A stretch of 23,331 bases of DNA, taken from positions 226,980-250,310 of the forward strand of contig BLXT01008374.1 in NCBI GenBank assembly GCA_019648995.1. Direction: 5' to 3'. Position 1 is the stretch's first letter, and every line of letters begins with the position of its first letter. Shown piece after piece: positions 1 through 9,200 of the stretch. This stretch comes from Plakobranchus ocellatus (Eukaryota > Mollusca > Gastropoda > Plakobranchidae). A model generated the notes under the pieces. That model ran no database searches and had not been told where the DNA came from. It worked only from the letters and a program-made list of their open reading frames with translations. Position numbers and translations under genes: made by a program.

Positions 1-1000
1 TTTTTTTTTTTTTAATGAAATTAGCTGCAAAATGTAACATTCGCAAGATCTAGATTCTAGATCTAAGTGCTTGTTTATGAAATGATCTATTTGTTTTTTC
101 CAATTAGCAATTTTGGAGAAGTCTGTTTAATTCAAGGGAGGATTTCCACACTCAGAAACCACTATCATGTATTCATGGGCCTATACAATCTTCATATCAG
201 TAAAATCCTTCTAATAGCAGTCATACAAGGGACGATACAATAGTTAGTTTCAATTCAAAGAAGATGCCTCCTGTAATATTCACATTGCTCAGGGCCAGTA
301 GTAAGAATACTTAGAAGCATTTCCCCGAAAATCCTTCCTAATTTAATCCTAATTTTGTGAGGATTTCTACATTGGATGAACACTTTTTGTATGCTCAATC
401 TATAGTTTTTCCCTCATGCATTCAATTTCTCTATAATGGAAATGCTTGTTTAATCTAAATGACTACATTGTATGACTAAATCAGTGCGAGTATATTTCCT
501 CAGGATCACTTTCAAAAACATGATTGAAATTGTGTGGAGTTACAATTAGGCGTGTTTATGGCCTCTCATCTCTTGAATTACAAACTCAGAAGTAGAGAAC
601 TAGATAGATGATTTTCAAATCACCACACAGAAGAAAATCTGTGGACTGTTAGTGAGGAATTGGCCTGCGCATGTAATAAATTCTTAATATCCTCCCTTAG
701 AAATCTTTTAATTGTGTCATCTCCCCCACTCAACCCCCTCCCCCCCTCCACTCTCTCACTTTCTCTCTCTCTCTCTTTTTCCCTCTCTCTCTCTCACTCT
801 CAGTCATAGCTATTGGTCTGATGTGTCATACTCCTCATTCAATGTTGTTCTCTATATTCTAATCGTAAAGAGTTTGTAACTTGAAGAAAACTATCTCCAT
901 TCTCATTGCAATTGTGCCTGATACTGAGCCTGTTAGATGTAATTTGATAGCATGTTAAATCATAATTAATATATAATATATTTTATACTCTCCTCTGAAG
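1..1000. other. 5' flank of the NXNL-like gene, no gene seen
   Basis: This is AT-rich non-coding sequence. It opens with a run of 13 T. A perfect 19-nt palindrome lies at 46-64 (agatctaga-t-tctagatct), and a CT/C-rich tract lies at about 719-803. No convincing exon or core promoter could be identified. An in-frame TAA at 974-976 lies eight codons before the ATG at 1001. The 5' UTR or promoter of the + strand gene should lie somewhere here, but the sequence gives no clear start. Confidence 0.5.
719..803. repeat. CT-rich low-complexity tract
   Basis: A polypyrimidine tract made of C runs followed by two (CT)n stretches. It lies about 200 bp upstream of the first coding exon of the NXNL-like gene. 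Similar CT tracts often sit near promoters, but no function can be read from it here. Confidence 0.85.
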
Positions 1001-1114
1001 ATGGCTGAGCTGTTGAAAGACATCCGCTTGTTGAACAAGAAGTGGTTTAGTTTTGAGGGCAATATCAAACAAGAGCAGGGCACTGTGTCAGGAGAAGAGG
1101 CTCTTATTGGAAAG
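1001..1114 (+). CDS. NXNL-like gene, coding exon 1
   Basis: This exon has 38 codons and ends exactly between codons (phase 0) at an aaag|gtaaac donor. It encodes MAELLKDIRLLNKKWF followed by a segment ending GEEALIGK. That segment aligns in character with the N-terminus of NXNL proteins, where '-EAEVAL--K' precedes the first core strand. The ATG directly follows ctctgaag, so the exon may begin at an acceptor just upstream, or be preceded by an ordinary 5' UTR. Confidence 0.78.
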
Positions 1115-1784
1115 GTAAACTACAGCTTTTAAACTGTATAGTGTACATGCTACAATGTGGTCTGTACCATGTTCAACAGAAACTATTTTAGGGTTGTTGG
1201 TGGCGCAGTGTTTTGTTGACCTGATTAGGAGCCAAATGCCTAAGATGGACTTGTCATGAATGGGTTATAATGCACAAACAATATCAATGCGTGGGAACAT
1301 ATGATAACATGTTTGAAGATTACAAATGTGCATATTAAATTTATACTAGCCCTCAATCTAAGATGAGTCTATTGCAATGGGTCAATGTATCATGAAGAAA
1401 AAATTGGGGTAAAAATACTCTAGAAGTACTGCAATATTATGATGTGTGTATTAATTGAAGGCTTTAATAATTGAAAATGACCTCCTTCAAAATGTAAACC
1501 AACTTACTATCTCTTGCACTCATTTAGAGGATACTAGTAATTTTAGTTTTGCCTTTGATATTGGAGTCCATCACCACCATCCCTACCCATTCACCACCCT
1601 ATCGCCCACCTTGCCTCAACGCCAGACACACACACACACACACATAGAAAGAAAGAGAGACAGAGTATGTACATACATGATTAATAATGGAAAAATTCCT
1701 TTTGACCTTGGAGACATTTATGATTCCACATTCAAAATATTAATATTATTGGAGACATTTATGATTCCGTATTCAAAATATTGA

Positions 1785-1859
<75 letters not shown>

Positions 1860-4800
1860 GTATAATATATTATATCCCAGTTTGGGCCAAGTCAATTTTC
1901 CATTGTACCTCTGTGTCCACCCAGCACCAAATGGGTAGCTAGGTCTCTTAAGACCCGGCAGAAGTAAAGGCGGTGAGGAAAGCAATGGCAAACAGCCTCA
2001 TAAAGCTGTATGCCAAGAACAATCAGGACATTACTCCTGGTTCCCCGATGCTTGGATTAAGCATGGGACCCACTTTACTTTATAATGAAAACTGTTTAAA
2101 ATCTAAGTTGACTCTATGTGTGCAGCCCCAGTAAATTGCTTGAAACTAATTGAGTGAGAGGTAGTTTTATTTTATTTTCAATTATAAATCTTTTTTTTAA
2201 TATGAATTTTTATTTCTTCATAAAAATTCTTTTCAAAAAGCTTTTCTAAATTTAGTTCTTAGATTGCTTCCCCAATGCAAAAAAAAAGAAAAAATCATTT
2301 TAATATGTTACTTTTACTTAAGGCTATATAATGCATATAACCTCAAGAGAAGCAAAACTCTGACTTACGACTCTTTTAGCCATATTCATTGTCTGTAAGA
2401 TTAAACTCATGACTTGTATACTGTTTTGTATCATCAAAAAAAAAAAAAAAAAAAAATTTGAATATGGGCATCATAAATCAATTTGGAGCCCAACAGACCA
2501 TCAGTAATCCACTCACTTTTTTAAATTTTACCATTAACACATTCCTGAAACATTTTTTTACAGGTGGTATGTCTGTTCTTCTCAGCAGCATGGTGCACGC
2601 CTTGCCAACATTTTGTGCCCATGCTGAAAGAAGTCTACACAGAGCTGAAAAACCGTGGCGAGGCCCTGGAGGTCGTCTTTCTCAGTTTTGACAAGACAGA
2701 GGAAGAGATGATGGCATATTACGAGCATCAGCATGGAGATTGGTTGGCCCTCAAGTTTAGTGACCCTCTCAAAAAGTAAGCTATTTCCTTGGACTACTGA
2801 TAAATGGGTGTCAAAGGGTGATTAAAGACACCATCAATTTTTCCATGACATTATCCTTTAAAAAAATGAAGTGCCATTGGCTCAAATTGTGCCAAAATTG
2901 CAGCATCTAATTAAAACGGTACTACTAGGGATGTCCGAAAAGAAACAGGAAAAGGGGCATAACTCAAAGAGTTTTGATCAGATAAATTTGAAACTCACAC
3001 AGATTGAAGTTCACTTTTTCACTACTTCTCAACGTAATCCCCGTGAAGATCGATGCATTTTTACCAGCGCGACAGCAGCGAATTGATACCCACTCGAAAG
3101 AAATCAACGTCAAGATTATCAAACCAATTCCTCAATTCACTGATGAGGTCATCTTCTGTCTCGAAAGCCATGCCTCCTAAATGGCGCTTCAAGGGTCCAA
3201 ATAAATGAAAGTCAGAGGGTGCCAGGTCTGGACTGTGGGCAGGATGAGGAAGAATTTCCCAACCGTAGCGCTGCAGCCATTGCTGTGTAAGGTTTGCTGA
3301 ATGAGGGGTCGCATTATCGTGCTGAAGCAGAACACCCCTTGTCAAGAGCCCAGGTCTTTTGCGACAAATTGCTTCTTTAAGGCCATCAAGAGTGCTGCAG
3401 TATCGGGCAGCATTGATACACTGACCCTGTGGCAAAATGTCTAAGAGGATCACACCTTTCACATCCCAGAACACGGTAGCCATCACTTTAGCTGCGGACC
3501 TCTGCACTTTGAACTTTTTGGTGACGGGAGAGGATGGATGTTTCCAAGTTATGGAGTCGCGCTTTGTCTCTGGGGTATTCAGATGGACCCAAGTTTCATC
3601 ACCGGTAATCAGATTGTCAAAGAGATTATTGTTTGCTTGAAAGTCTCCACCAGGCCCTACACCAATATGCGTCGTATCCTCATCTCCATTGTCTTGTTGG
3701 CATCGCTGCAGAAGGCGTTGCGAATTTTCAACCCTTTGAAGCTTGTGATCCTCCGTTAACATTTTTGGAACCCATCTTGCAGACACCATCCGATATCCCA
3801 AAGTGTCATGGACTATTTCATGAACTGCACTCTTTGGAATTTCGAGTTTCAAAGCAATTTCGCGTATCTTCATCCTCCTGTCACATCTAATGAGTTTGTC
3901 AACACGAGTTGTGTTCTCCTCATTGGTCGATGTTTTCGGGCGACCAGACTTTGGCTCATCACCTAGACTGGTTCGGCCCTCCCCAAACCAAGTACACCAT
4001 TGATACACTCTAGATCTTGACATAGCACCCTCACCATATGTTTCTGCTATTTGTTTGTGAATTTCAGAAGGTTTTGTTCCTTTCAAAAACAAAAAACGCA
4101 CAACAGCTCTGACCTCCAGCTCTGACCACTCTTTGATGGGGGTAGCCATATTGGAATCAGTAGTGTTCAATCGTGCGTTCATGAATGGTGCTGAAACTGC
4201 GCACCGTGAAAGTTAATTTGTTGTACTGGTGTTTCCCGTTTACAGAATTAAAAAATATGGATTGGTTCAAGAATTATGCCCCTTTTCCTGTTTCTTTTCG
4301 GACGTCCCTCGTAAATGAGGTTTGGCACAAATAAATTGTGCTCATTTAGACTCTCATATGCCATACAGTGGACAAATCAGTAGTCAAGGTTTAATAAATC
4401 AAATCAATCATAAACTGAAATCAAGTTGCCAAGATTTTTTCTTCTAATCCTCTTTAACCTGTTAATTCAAAAACATAATTGGAAATGAATAGATATCTAG
4501 TCTAAATTTCTTACTGTCATATCTCAAAATCAATAGGAAAAAATATTAGGAAAAAATTTTAATCTTTTCATCTTACTTGCAATGCTAATGCAGTGAAAAG
4601 AGAACATACACATACTCAAAGTTAGGGTTAAGACTGAGACAAAAAGGAAATTCCTTAAATTAAAAAAAAATCGTTTCAACTACCATTTTATAAACAATTT
4701 CCTCTTATATTGTTCAAATAGTTTTTATTGAATCTCTCTGAAATAGAACAATGAAGATTGCACAGTATCACTATATATTCAGTGCAAACCACTTAATCCA

Positions 4801-5753
4801 GAATTTTGTGTTTACCCTGAAGTGAAACCTGCTGTCTTAATCTGTGAATGTGATACTTGCTTTGTCCAAGTTGTTTCATTTGCAGGTGATCACTCTTTGA
4901 TAAATCGACAAATTGATGAATCCCTTCAGGAACTTTACTTTTTTTTCTTCGTTGTCATCAAAAAAGTTTTTTTTTCTTTTTTAAATCAATCATAGACTTA
5001 AAATTTGAAATAGATTTATTGAATTGAAACAAATTTTGAAAATACTTTACATACCGGTATAGGGGATTCAAATATTTTCATAGGAAGCTTAAATATTGTT
5101 GAACTGGCATCAAAAACATTCTTTCGTCACTGAGGTAGCCCCTTTATTAATTTCTACAGGCAAGTTTTCATGAAATTGTTTCCTATTGACTTTCCTCACT
5201 AGTGTTCTTCACAGTCCTCAGCCAGAAAGAATATTTCATTGGGACTAATCTAATTTTTTAAAGATTTCGAAGAGGCACCATACCTGTTAAACATTAAAAA
5301 AAATGAGGGAAAAGAAAATGATGCGTGGCTAATAACTTGGACTAGAGGCTTTTTTTCACTCTTTTGATACATTGACTTTCTCTTAACAAATGCAATGATC
5401 CTTTTCATGCTGATATATCCAGATTCTAATTATTTGGCTAGGCAGTTGGATGTGTCCTATTTGAGGGTGTCAGTTATTTTAAATACTAACTTTTGTAGTT
5501 TTAAATTTGCTTCTGCAGCACACTGGCAGAGAAATACTCCATAAGTGTCATCCCTAAGCTGATTGTAGTTCAGCCAAATGGTGACATCATAACAACAAAA
5601 GGTCGTAAAGACGTCCAGGACAAAGGTGTGGTCTGCATGAGGGCCTGGCAGGCTGGCATGGTGGTCAAGGGGGACAAACATGAGGCAGACGTCACACATG
5701 AAGATTCTCAGGGTCACACCAACCAGGGGATTGTGCCCAATGCAGTCTCGTGA
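1001..5753 (+). CDS. Nucleoredoxin-like protein, NXNL/RdCVF family (3 exons, 186 aa)
   Basis: This is a thioredoxin-fold protein of the nucleoredoxin-like (rod-derived cone viability factor) group. Exons 1001-1114, 2564-2775 and 5519-5753 join in frame across two GT-AG introns to give 186 residues. Residues 1-38 are the N-terminal beta/alpha part (MAELLKDIRLLNKKWF). Residues 39-57 hold VVCLFFSAAWCTPCQHFVP, with a complete CxxC dithiol. Next come a VVFLSFDKTEEEM strand-helix and WLALKFSDPL, which matches the family's 'W-LALPF-DP' motif. After these comes ISVIPKLIVVQPNGDIIT with the usual cis-proline, then GRKDV and a final Trp-containing helix. The last 25 or so residues are polar and family-atypical. 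The intact CxxC suggests real disulfide reductase activity, unlike mammalian NXNL2. The start was chosen as the first ATG after an in-frame TAA (974-976), though an untranslated upstream exon is possible. Family assignment is strong. Orthology to NXNL1 versus NXNL2 is not decided. Confidence 0.87.
1625..1645. repeat. (CA)n microsatellite with a GA-rich continuation
   Basis: About ten CA units are followed by a gaaagaaagagagacagag stretch up to about 1665. It is a simple repeat inside intron 1 of the NXNL-like gene. Confidence 0.9.
1708..1789. repeat. 41-bp tandem duplication
   Basis: Two head-to-tail copies (1708-1748 and 1749-1789) begin ttggagacatttatgattcc and differ at three positions. 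The second copy runs directly into the (TTA)n array, which probably expanded from the 'atatta' at the end of the unit. Confidence 0.88.
1785..1859. repeat. (TTA)n microsatellite, about 25 units
   Basis: An uninterrupted trinucleotide array. Read on the minus strand it gives a meaningless poly-isoleucine ORF. It directly abuts the truncated 5' end of the SINE copy at 1874. Confidence 0.95.
1874..2080 (+). mobile_element. 5'-truncated tRNA-derived SINE (copy 1)
   Basis: It aligns over its whole length with the SINE at 21512-21775. Shared blocks include ctgtgtccacccag, aaatgggtagctaggtctct, gaggaaagcaatggcaaac, and a near-identical end around ccgatgcttggattaagcat. The copy starts inside what would be box B of the tRNA head (atcccag), so most of the RNA polymerase III promoter is missing. 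A 'tataat' occurs on both sides, which is too short to be sure of as a target duplication. It lies in intron 1 of the NXNL-like gene in the sense orientation. Confidence 0.85.
2436..2456. repeat. Poly-A run of 21
   Basis: A homopolymer run of 21 A lies about 107 bp upstream of exon 2 of the NXNL-like gene. It could be the tail of an old retroposed sequence, but nothing recognisable precedes it. Confidence 0.9.
2564..2775 (+). CDS. NXNL-like gene, coding exon 2 (WCTPC active site)
   Basis: Seventy codons plus two bases lie between a ttttttacag acceptor and an aaaaa|gtaagc donor. The exon carries the redox-active WCTPC motif and runs to SDPLK. The base composition is clearly richer in G and C than the flanking intron. 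If the donor is not used, the frame continues AAG TAA, so translation stops one residue into the intron. Confidence 0.92.
2925..2965 (+). repeat. Mariner terminal inverted repeat, left end
   Basis: This begins ctagggatgtccgaaaagaa directly after the TA at 2923-2924. It pairs with 4271-4311 with three mismatches, at positions 2, 8 and 39 of the repeat. It lies beyond the 3' end of the transposase gene. Confidence 0.95.
3061..4182 (-). CDS. Mariner transposase (373 aa, cut short by one nonsense codon)
   Basis: This is a DDE/D transposase that binds the TIRs and cuts and pastes the element. The N-terminal half carries two helix-turn-helix regions: residues about 20-68 (KGTKPSEIHKQI, MSRSRVYQWCTWF) and about 90-130. 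They are joined by the GRP linker (SGRPKTS, residues 79-85). The family's WVPKMLT motif follows at 137-143. The catalytic triad is D195 (ITGDETW), D289 (LQHDNATPHS) and D324 (SPDLAPSDFHLF), with 34 residues between the last two: D,D34D, true mariner. About 21 residues (around 164-184, acidic then Gly-rich) separate WVP from D195 beyond the usual spacing. The ORF stops after SRW at TAA 3061-3063. The same frame then continues KCIDLHGDYVEK to TAG at 3022-3024, the normal mariner C-terminus, so the TAA is a nonsense mutation. Met12 is an alternative start. Confidence 0.94.
   Translation of the reverse strand: MNARLNTTDSNMATPIKEWSELEVRAVVRFLFLKGTKPSEIHKQIAETYGEGAMSRSRVYQWCTWFGEGRTSLGDEPKSGRPKTSTNEENTTRVDKLIRCDRRMKIREIALKLEIPKSAVHEIVHDTLGYRMVSARWVPKMLTEDHKLQRVENSQRLLQRCQQDNGDEDTTHIGVGPGGDFQANNNLFDNLITGDETWVHLNTPETKRDSITWKHPSSPVTKKFKVQRSAAKVMATVFWDVKGVILLDILPQGQCINAARYCSTLDGLKEAICRKRPGLLTRGVLLQHDNATPHSANLTQQWLQRYGWEILPHPAHSPDLAPSDFHLFGPLKRHLGGMAFETEDDLISELRNWFDNLDVDFFRVGINSLLSRW
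4271..4311 (-). repeat. Mariner terminal inverted repeat, right end
   Basis: Read on the minus strand it begins cgagggacgtccgaaaagaa, immediately inside the TA at 4312-4313. It lies about 90 bp upstream of the transposase ATG, so the transposase promoter should lie between them. Confidence 0.95.
5519..5753 (+). CDS. NXNL-like gene, coding exon 3 (C-terminus)
   Basis: The acceptor is tttgcttctgcag. The first base completes an Asn codon (AA+C), followed by 77 codons and TGA at 5751-5753. It encodes TLAEKYSISVIPKLIVVQPN and GDIITTKGRKDV, the cis-Pro strand and following hairpin of the thioredoxin fold. The exon joins exon 2 at the position where the vertebrate NXNL genes, as I recall them, also have their intron. 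The antisense 118-aa ORF over this exon is a shadow. Confidence 0.92.
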
Positions 5754-6051
5754 TGACGTATCAACAGCATTGTTTTTCTTTCTGCTAAGACAAAATAAGT
5801 GAGACTTTTGCATATTCTCTCCTGGAATGGCTACTTACTGTATCTGTCAAACTTGCAGGACATCCTTTAGACTATGACATTTATAGACATGGCCGAATGT
5901 ATCTAACCCATATCACTGTACCCACAGTGATTAAAGTGGAATGAACTTGTGAAAAATCACAAAGCAAGGACAACAGCTTTCACGTTTTGAACCTAGAATC
6001 TTCACAAAGATAGCTTGCAAGCCCCTGGTCATTGTAGATGGTGTCCAGCAG

Positions 6052-6057
6052 AATAAA
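6052..6057 (+). terminator. Candidate polyadenylation signal AATAAA (NXNL-like gene)
   Basis: A canonical AATAAA about 300 nt after the stop codon. In AT-rich DNA such hexamers occur by chance, so this is a candidate only. Confidence 0.35.
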
Positions 6058-6203
6058 AAAGTTGAGGATGAAAACCTTCAGTATCAAGATCAAGAGAGCA
6101 ACTCGTAGAAATATGTGCACCAAGATCATCATAAGGTTCTTGGCACACTAAGACCACATGATTTTGTGCGATGTGTTGAACCCTATCTTGACAAAGTGTT
6201 TGT

Positions 6204-6209
6204 AATAAA
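6204..6209 (+). terminator. Candidate polyadenylation signal AATAAA (NXNL-like gene)
   Basis: A second canonical AATAAA about 450 nt after the stop codon, followed within about 30 nt by a short G/T-containing stretch (aaaaagttgtgca). It is a somewhat better candidate than the one at 6052. Confidence 0.4.
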
Positions 6210-9200
6210 GCTCCACTTGATAAGAAGGGACAAAAAGTTGTGCATATTCCTGCAATAATTTACTCCACATGAGAGGAAAAAAACCTACTATTCAGCAGAT
6301 GGGAAAAATTTTGCAGTCATTTGGCTTGTGTTTGTAGTTGCTCACTTTGAAGTGACAGCTTGTGCTTTATACCTACACATGCACTTTAAAAGAAAAAATA
6401 CATTTTGATTTAAACCTCCTGTCAAACTAGGCCTACTTGAAGCCTAAGATAATTTTCCTTCTTCGGCTTTTATCTCTTGGATTCAAAATGAGGATATGAT
6501 TGATGAGGTCTATAATTGATTTTTTTTCTCTGTTTTTTTTCTTCAGCTACATAAATAAATAAAAAGCAATATAAATAAATAGAAAACTGTATCAAGACAT
6601 CTGAAGTTCTAGTAATAGAAGGGGAACGTTCAATTTTCTTCAAATAATATTTATTTACTTCCAACCAATGGCATTGCTACTGTTGCATCTATTACCATAT
6701 TTTTAAAAAAATATATGATTTCGGTGAATTCACCAAGCCTACTACAGGTTTTTTTGTGTTTGTATTTTTTTTTTTTTATTTCATATCTTGAGGAAGGGCA
6801 GGCAACTCATGTTATACCATATCAAATATAGTGTGCATAACTGATATTGAAATGCTTCTTTCGGCTTTTACCTTCAATTGACATGCTCTTCTAAGCCCAT
6901 ATTATTTTCCTCTTAATTGCTAGTAAACAAGTTCCTCTATATCGACACCCTCCCTTACTTCATTTCTCATATATCGACATGTCAGTAACCAAACTAGTAT
7001 AGCAAAACGGGTTCCAGTTGATTTGATCCCCCTCACAACAATGCCGCCAGCCAAAATCTAGCCTTAAATCTATAGCGAGAGCGAAAGCCCCACCTATCCC
7101 TTTGATTACCATCCACTGTATGGACCACAGACGTGTGGACTGTAGACAAAAAGGCCTATACCTGAGCTATTGTGTGCAGGGGAGTGAATGTATTGACAGG
7201 GCTCAGAAGGGGTGGAATTGAAACTAACACAATCAATCAATTTGTATACAGAAACTGAAACTGAAAGTGATACAATAGAGTAGACTTATGAGTTAGGCCT
7301 AGAATATCATGGAGGACTGAAGCTGAAAATGATGCAGTGATGATATAGGCTAGGTCATGAGGGGGGGGAGGCCGTAATAAGGATTGCGCAGGTTGAAAAA
7401 AAACCAAAAACAAAAACAAAAAAAACATCTCCCAAGTAATGTTCACCTACCCTTGAACAGATAAGATAATATGTTATGCAACCATCCCTACCCACCCCTG
7501 TAAAACAATCACACAGTACATGTATTTCTTTTCCTCCCATGAGATCAATTAGACTTGCAGTTTAGTGATGTTGCTCTACTTTATATTTTTCCTCCGTTTA
7601 GAAGTGACATTTGTGTGGTGGCACCAAAAACTAAGATGTTTGGCATGACTCTCAATTTTTCCTATAGGTTTTTACAGAACCACTAGGAAGTCTTTCACTA
7701 TCACTACTTAAAATCCATGGTCGGCAGCTTTCCAATCAATTTTCCATGCCATATTTCTCTGCAAAACATCTCATTTGGTGTTTGCAACACACAGGTATAT
7801 GTGAGCCACCCAGAGCAAAGTATACATGCGTCGCACTGAGTTGTTTAGAGCTACAGCTCTCCAAATGTAAAGATCAACTTTCAGACTCATTTTTCTTTTT
7901 TGTTTGAAAATGAATCTAACACCATTTTTCAACATTTCAGCGTAATATCATGGTTTATAACAGTATTAATTTTTTTAAAATCGATTTTTAAAGACAACCA
8001 GTTATTAAAGATATATCTGAAATTAACAAACCTTAACTTTGTTTTTTTTTCAAAACTTCAGTGTGTCAGAGATTTTGTTACCTCCAGGACTTTAAATATT
8101 CCTAGGTTCTTAGCAATTGTGTTAAAGTCATAATTTTTTCACCATCTTAAAGGGCATAAAATCTACCTTCTTATGATATTAAAGAGTCCCATTGTCAAAA
8201 TTTGACATGTGTATACTTTGCCTCACATGTAGAGTATAGCATTAATCAAGAATATTTCCAAATGCACTGTACAGTGTGTTGAAACCTTCATTATCATTCA
8301 TCATCAGGTACTTTCTCAGAAACAGACATTGGCGATCATGTTCCTCTACTCAAACCTATACCCAGTTAACCTTACAAAGTTGTTATTGCCACCCTTGCCT
8401 ATTGCCCATGACTTAAGACTTTCAATAAAAGTTACTGTCTACCTCTACTGTGTTTGCCTTCAATCTTTCCAGTGATTGCTAAATGTTCTAAATCCTTGTG
8501 TCTACAAATATGGCCTAAAAACTGTAGTTGCTTCTGCCTTATAGTTTTAATTAGTGATCACTCAAGATAAGCCTCGAGATTAGATTTAAACCCTAATGGT
8601 TATAATTCACAGAATGTTTTAAGTTGAAACGTATGTACAAGTGTGATATATGTGATTTTCAAATGATTTAATTGTTCTAGTATTGTTAACACGATTTGCC
8701 ATATTATCAGGGGTTTAAACTTTGTCCCCAGTCTTTAAGTTTTTGAAAAAAACACTTTATATTTTTCCTTTTGCTCTGGCAGAAAAACTTTTCTCTTGCC
8801 TGAAGAAGCCATAACTGATGGAAAACCTGAAGAAGGCCTATATAACTTGGGCATTGCTTAGGGTAATCATCGTTCTACTGAATTGGAAGACTATAAAGTG
8901 TATTACAGCTGTACATTTATAGACTATATTATTATGTGGAGTGGAGGTAGATTAGGCTCTTTAGGAAAAAAAAAACACCTGTCAATAGTATCAGTAAGTG
9001 TGCGTTTTTGCTGTTACTAATTTTGGGTCTAAATTACTAATGTTTTTCCTCTTGGGTTTGATCCCAAACAGGCAGGTATGTTAATGTAGTATTATATAAA
9101 CCAAGAGAGAAAAAACACACTCACATCACTCATGAATCTGAGCAACTCAAAAAAGTGATTTTGGGTACTCAGATTATCAGGAGGAATTGTTAAAATGAGA

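Larger units (their letters stand above)
1115..2563. other. NXNL-like intron 1
   Basis: This is a GT-AG intron of 1449 bp. It holds a (CA)n tract, a 41-bp tandem duplication, about 25 TTA units, a 5'-truncated SINE, and a run of 21 A (2436-2456) about 100 bp before exon 2. No other coding sequence is seen. Confidence 0.8.
2925..4311 (-). mobile_element. Mariner (Tc1/mariner) transposon, nearly intact
   Basis: This is a complete class II element of 1387 bp. It is flanked by TA dinucleotides at 2923-2924 and 4312-4313, the target duplication expected for mariner. The termini are 41-bp inverted repeats, 38 of 41 identical, sharing gtccgaaaagaaacaggaaa. Between them lies a single transposase ORF on the minus strand. 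Length, TIRs, TA target and the D,D34D transposase all agree. It sits in intron 2 of the NXNL-like gene, opposite to that gene's direction. The good state of the ORF and TIRs points to a fairly young insertion. Confidence 0.96.
2776..5518. other. NXNL-like intron 2
   Basis: This is a GT-AG intron of 2743 bp whose first five bases, gtaag, contain an in-frame TAA for the upstream exon. About half of it is the antisense mariner element at 2925-4311. The rest (4314-5518) is AT-rich with no coding signal that I can see. Confidence 0.85.
5754..6209 (+). other. Probable 3' UTR of the NXNL-like gene
   Basis: Non-coding sequence after the TGA at 5751-5753. It contains AATAAA at 6052-6057 and 6204-6209, the two nearest canonical polyadenylation signals. 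The extent is inferred from those signals only. Confidence 0.55.

Noticed and set aside
1773..1991. Minus-strand ORF rich in isoleucine
   Set aside because: It is the translation of the (TTA)n microsatellite running on into SINE sequence; not a gene.
3437..3890. Several + strand ORFs inside the mariner element
   Set aside because: All are antisense shadows of the transposase gene.
5457..5813. 118-aa minus-strand ORF
   Set aside because: It is the shadow of exon 3 of the NXNL-like gene, whose + strand frame carries the family motifs and correct splice sites.
7237..7540. Overlapping minus-strand ORFs rich in Phe and Leu
   Set aside because: They arise from A/T runs read as FFLFLF; no splice signals or motifs.
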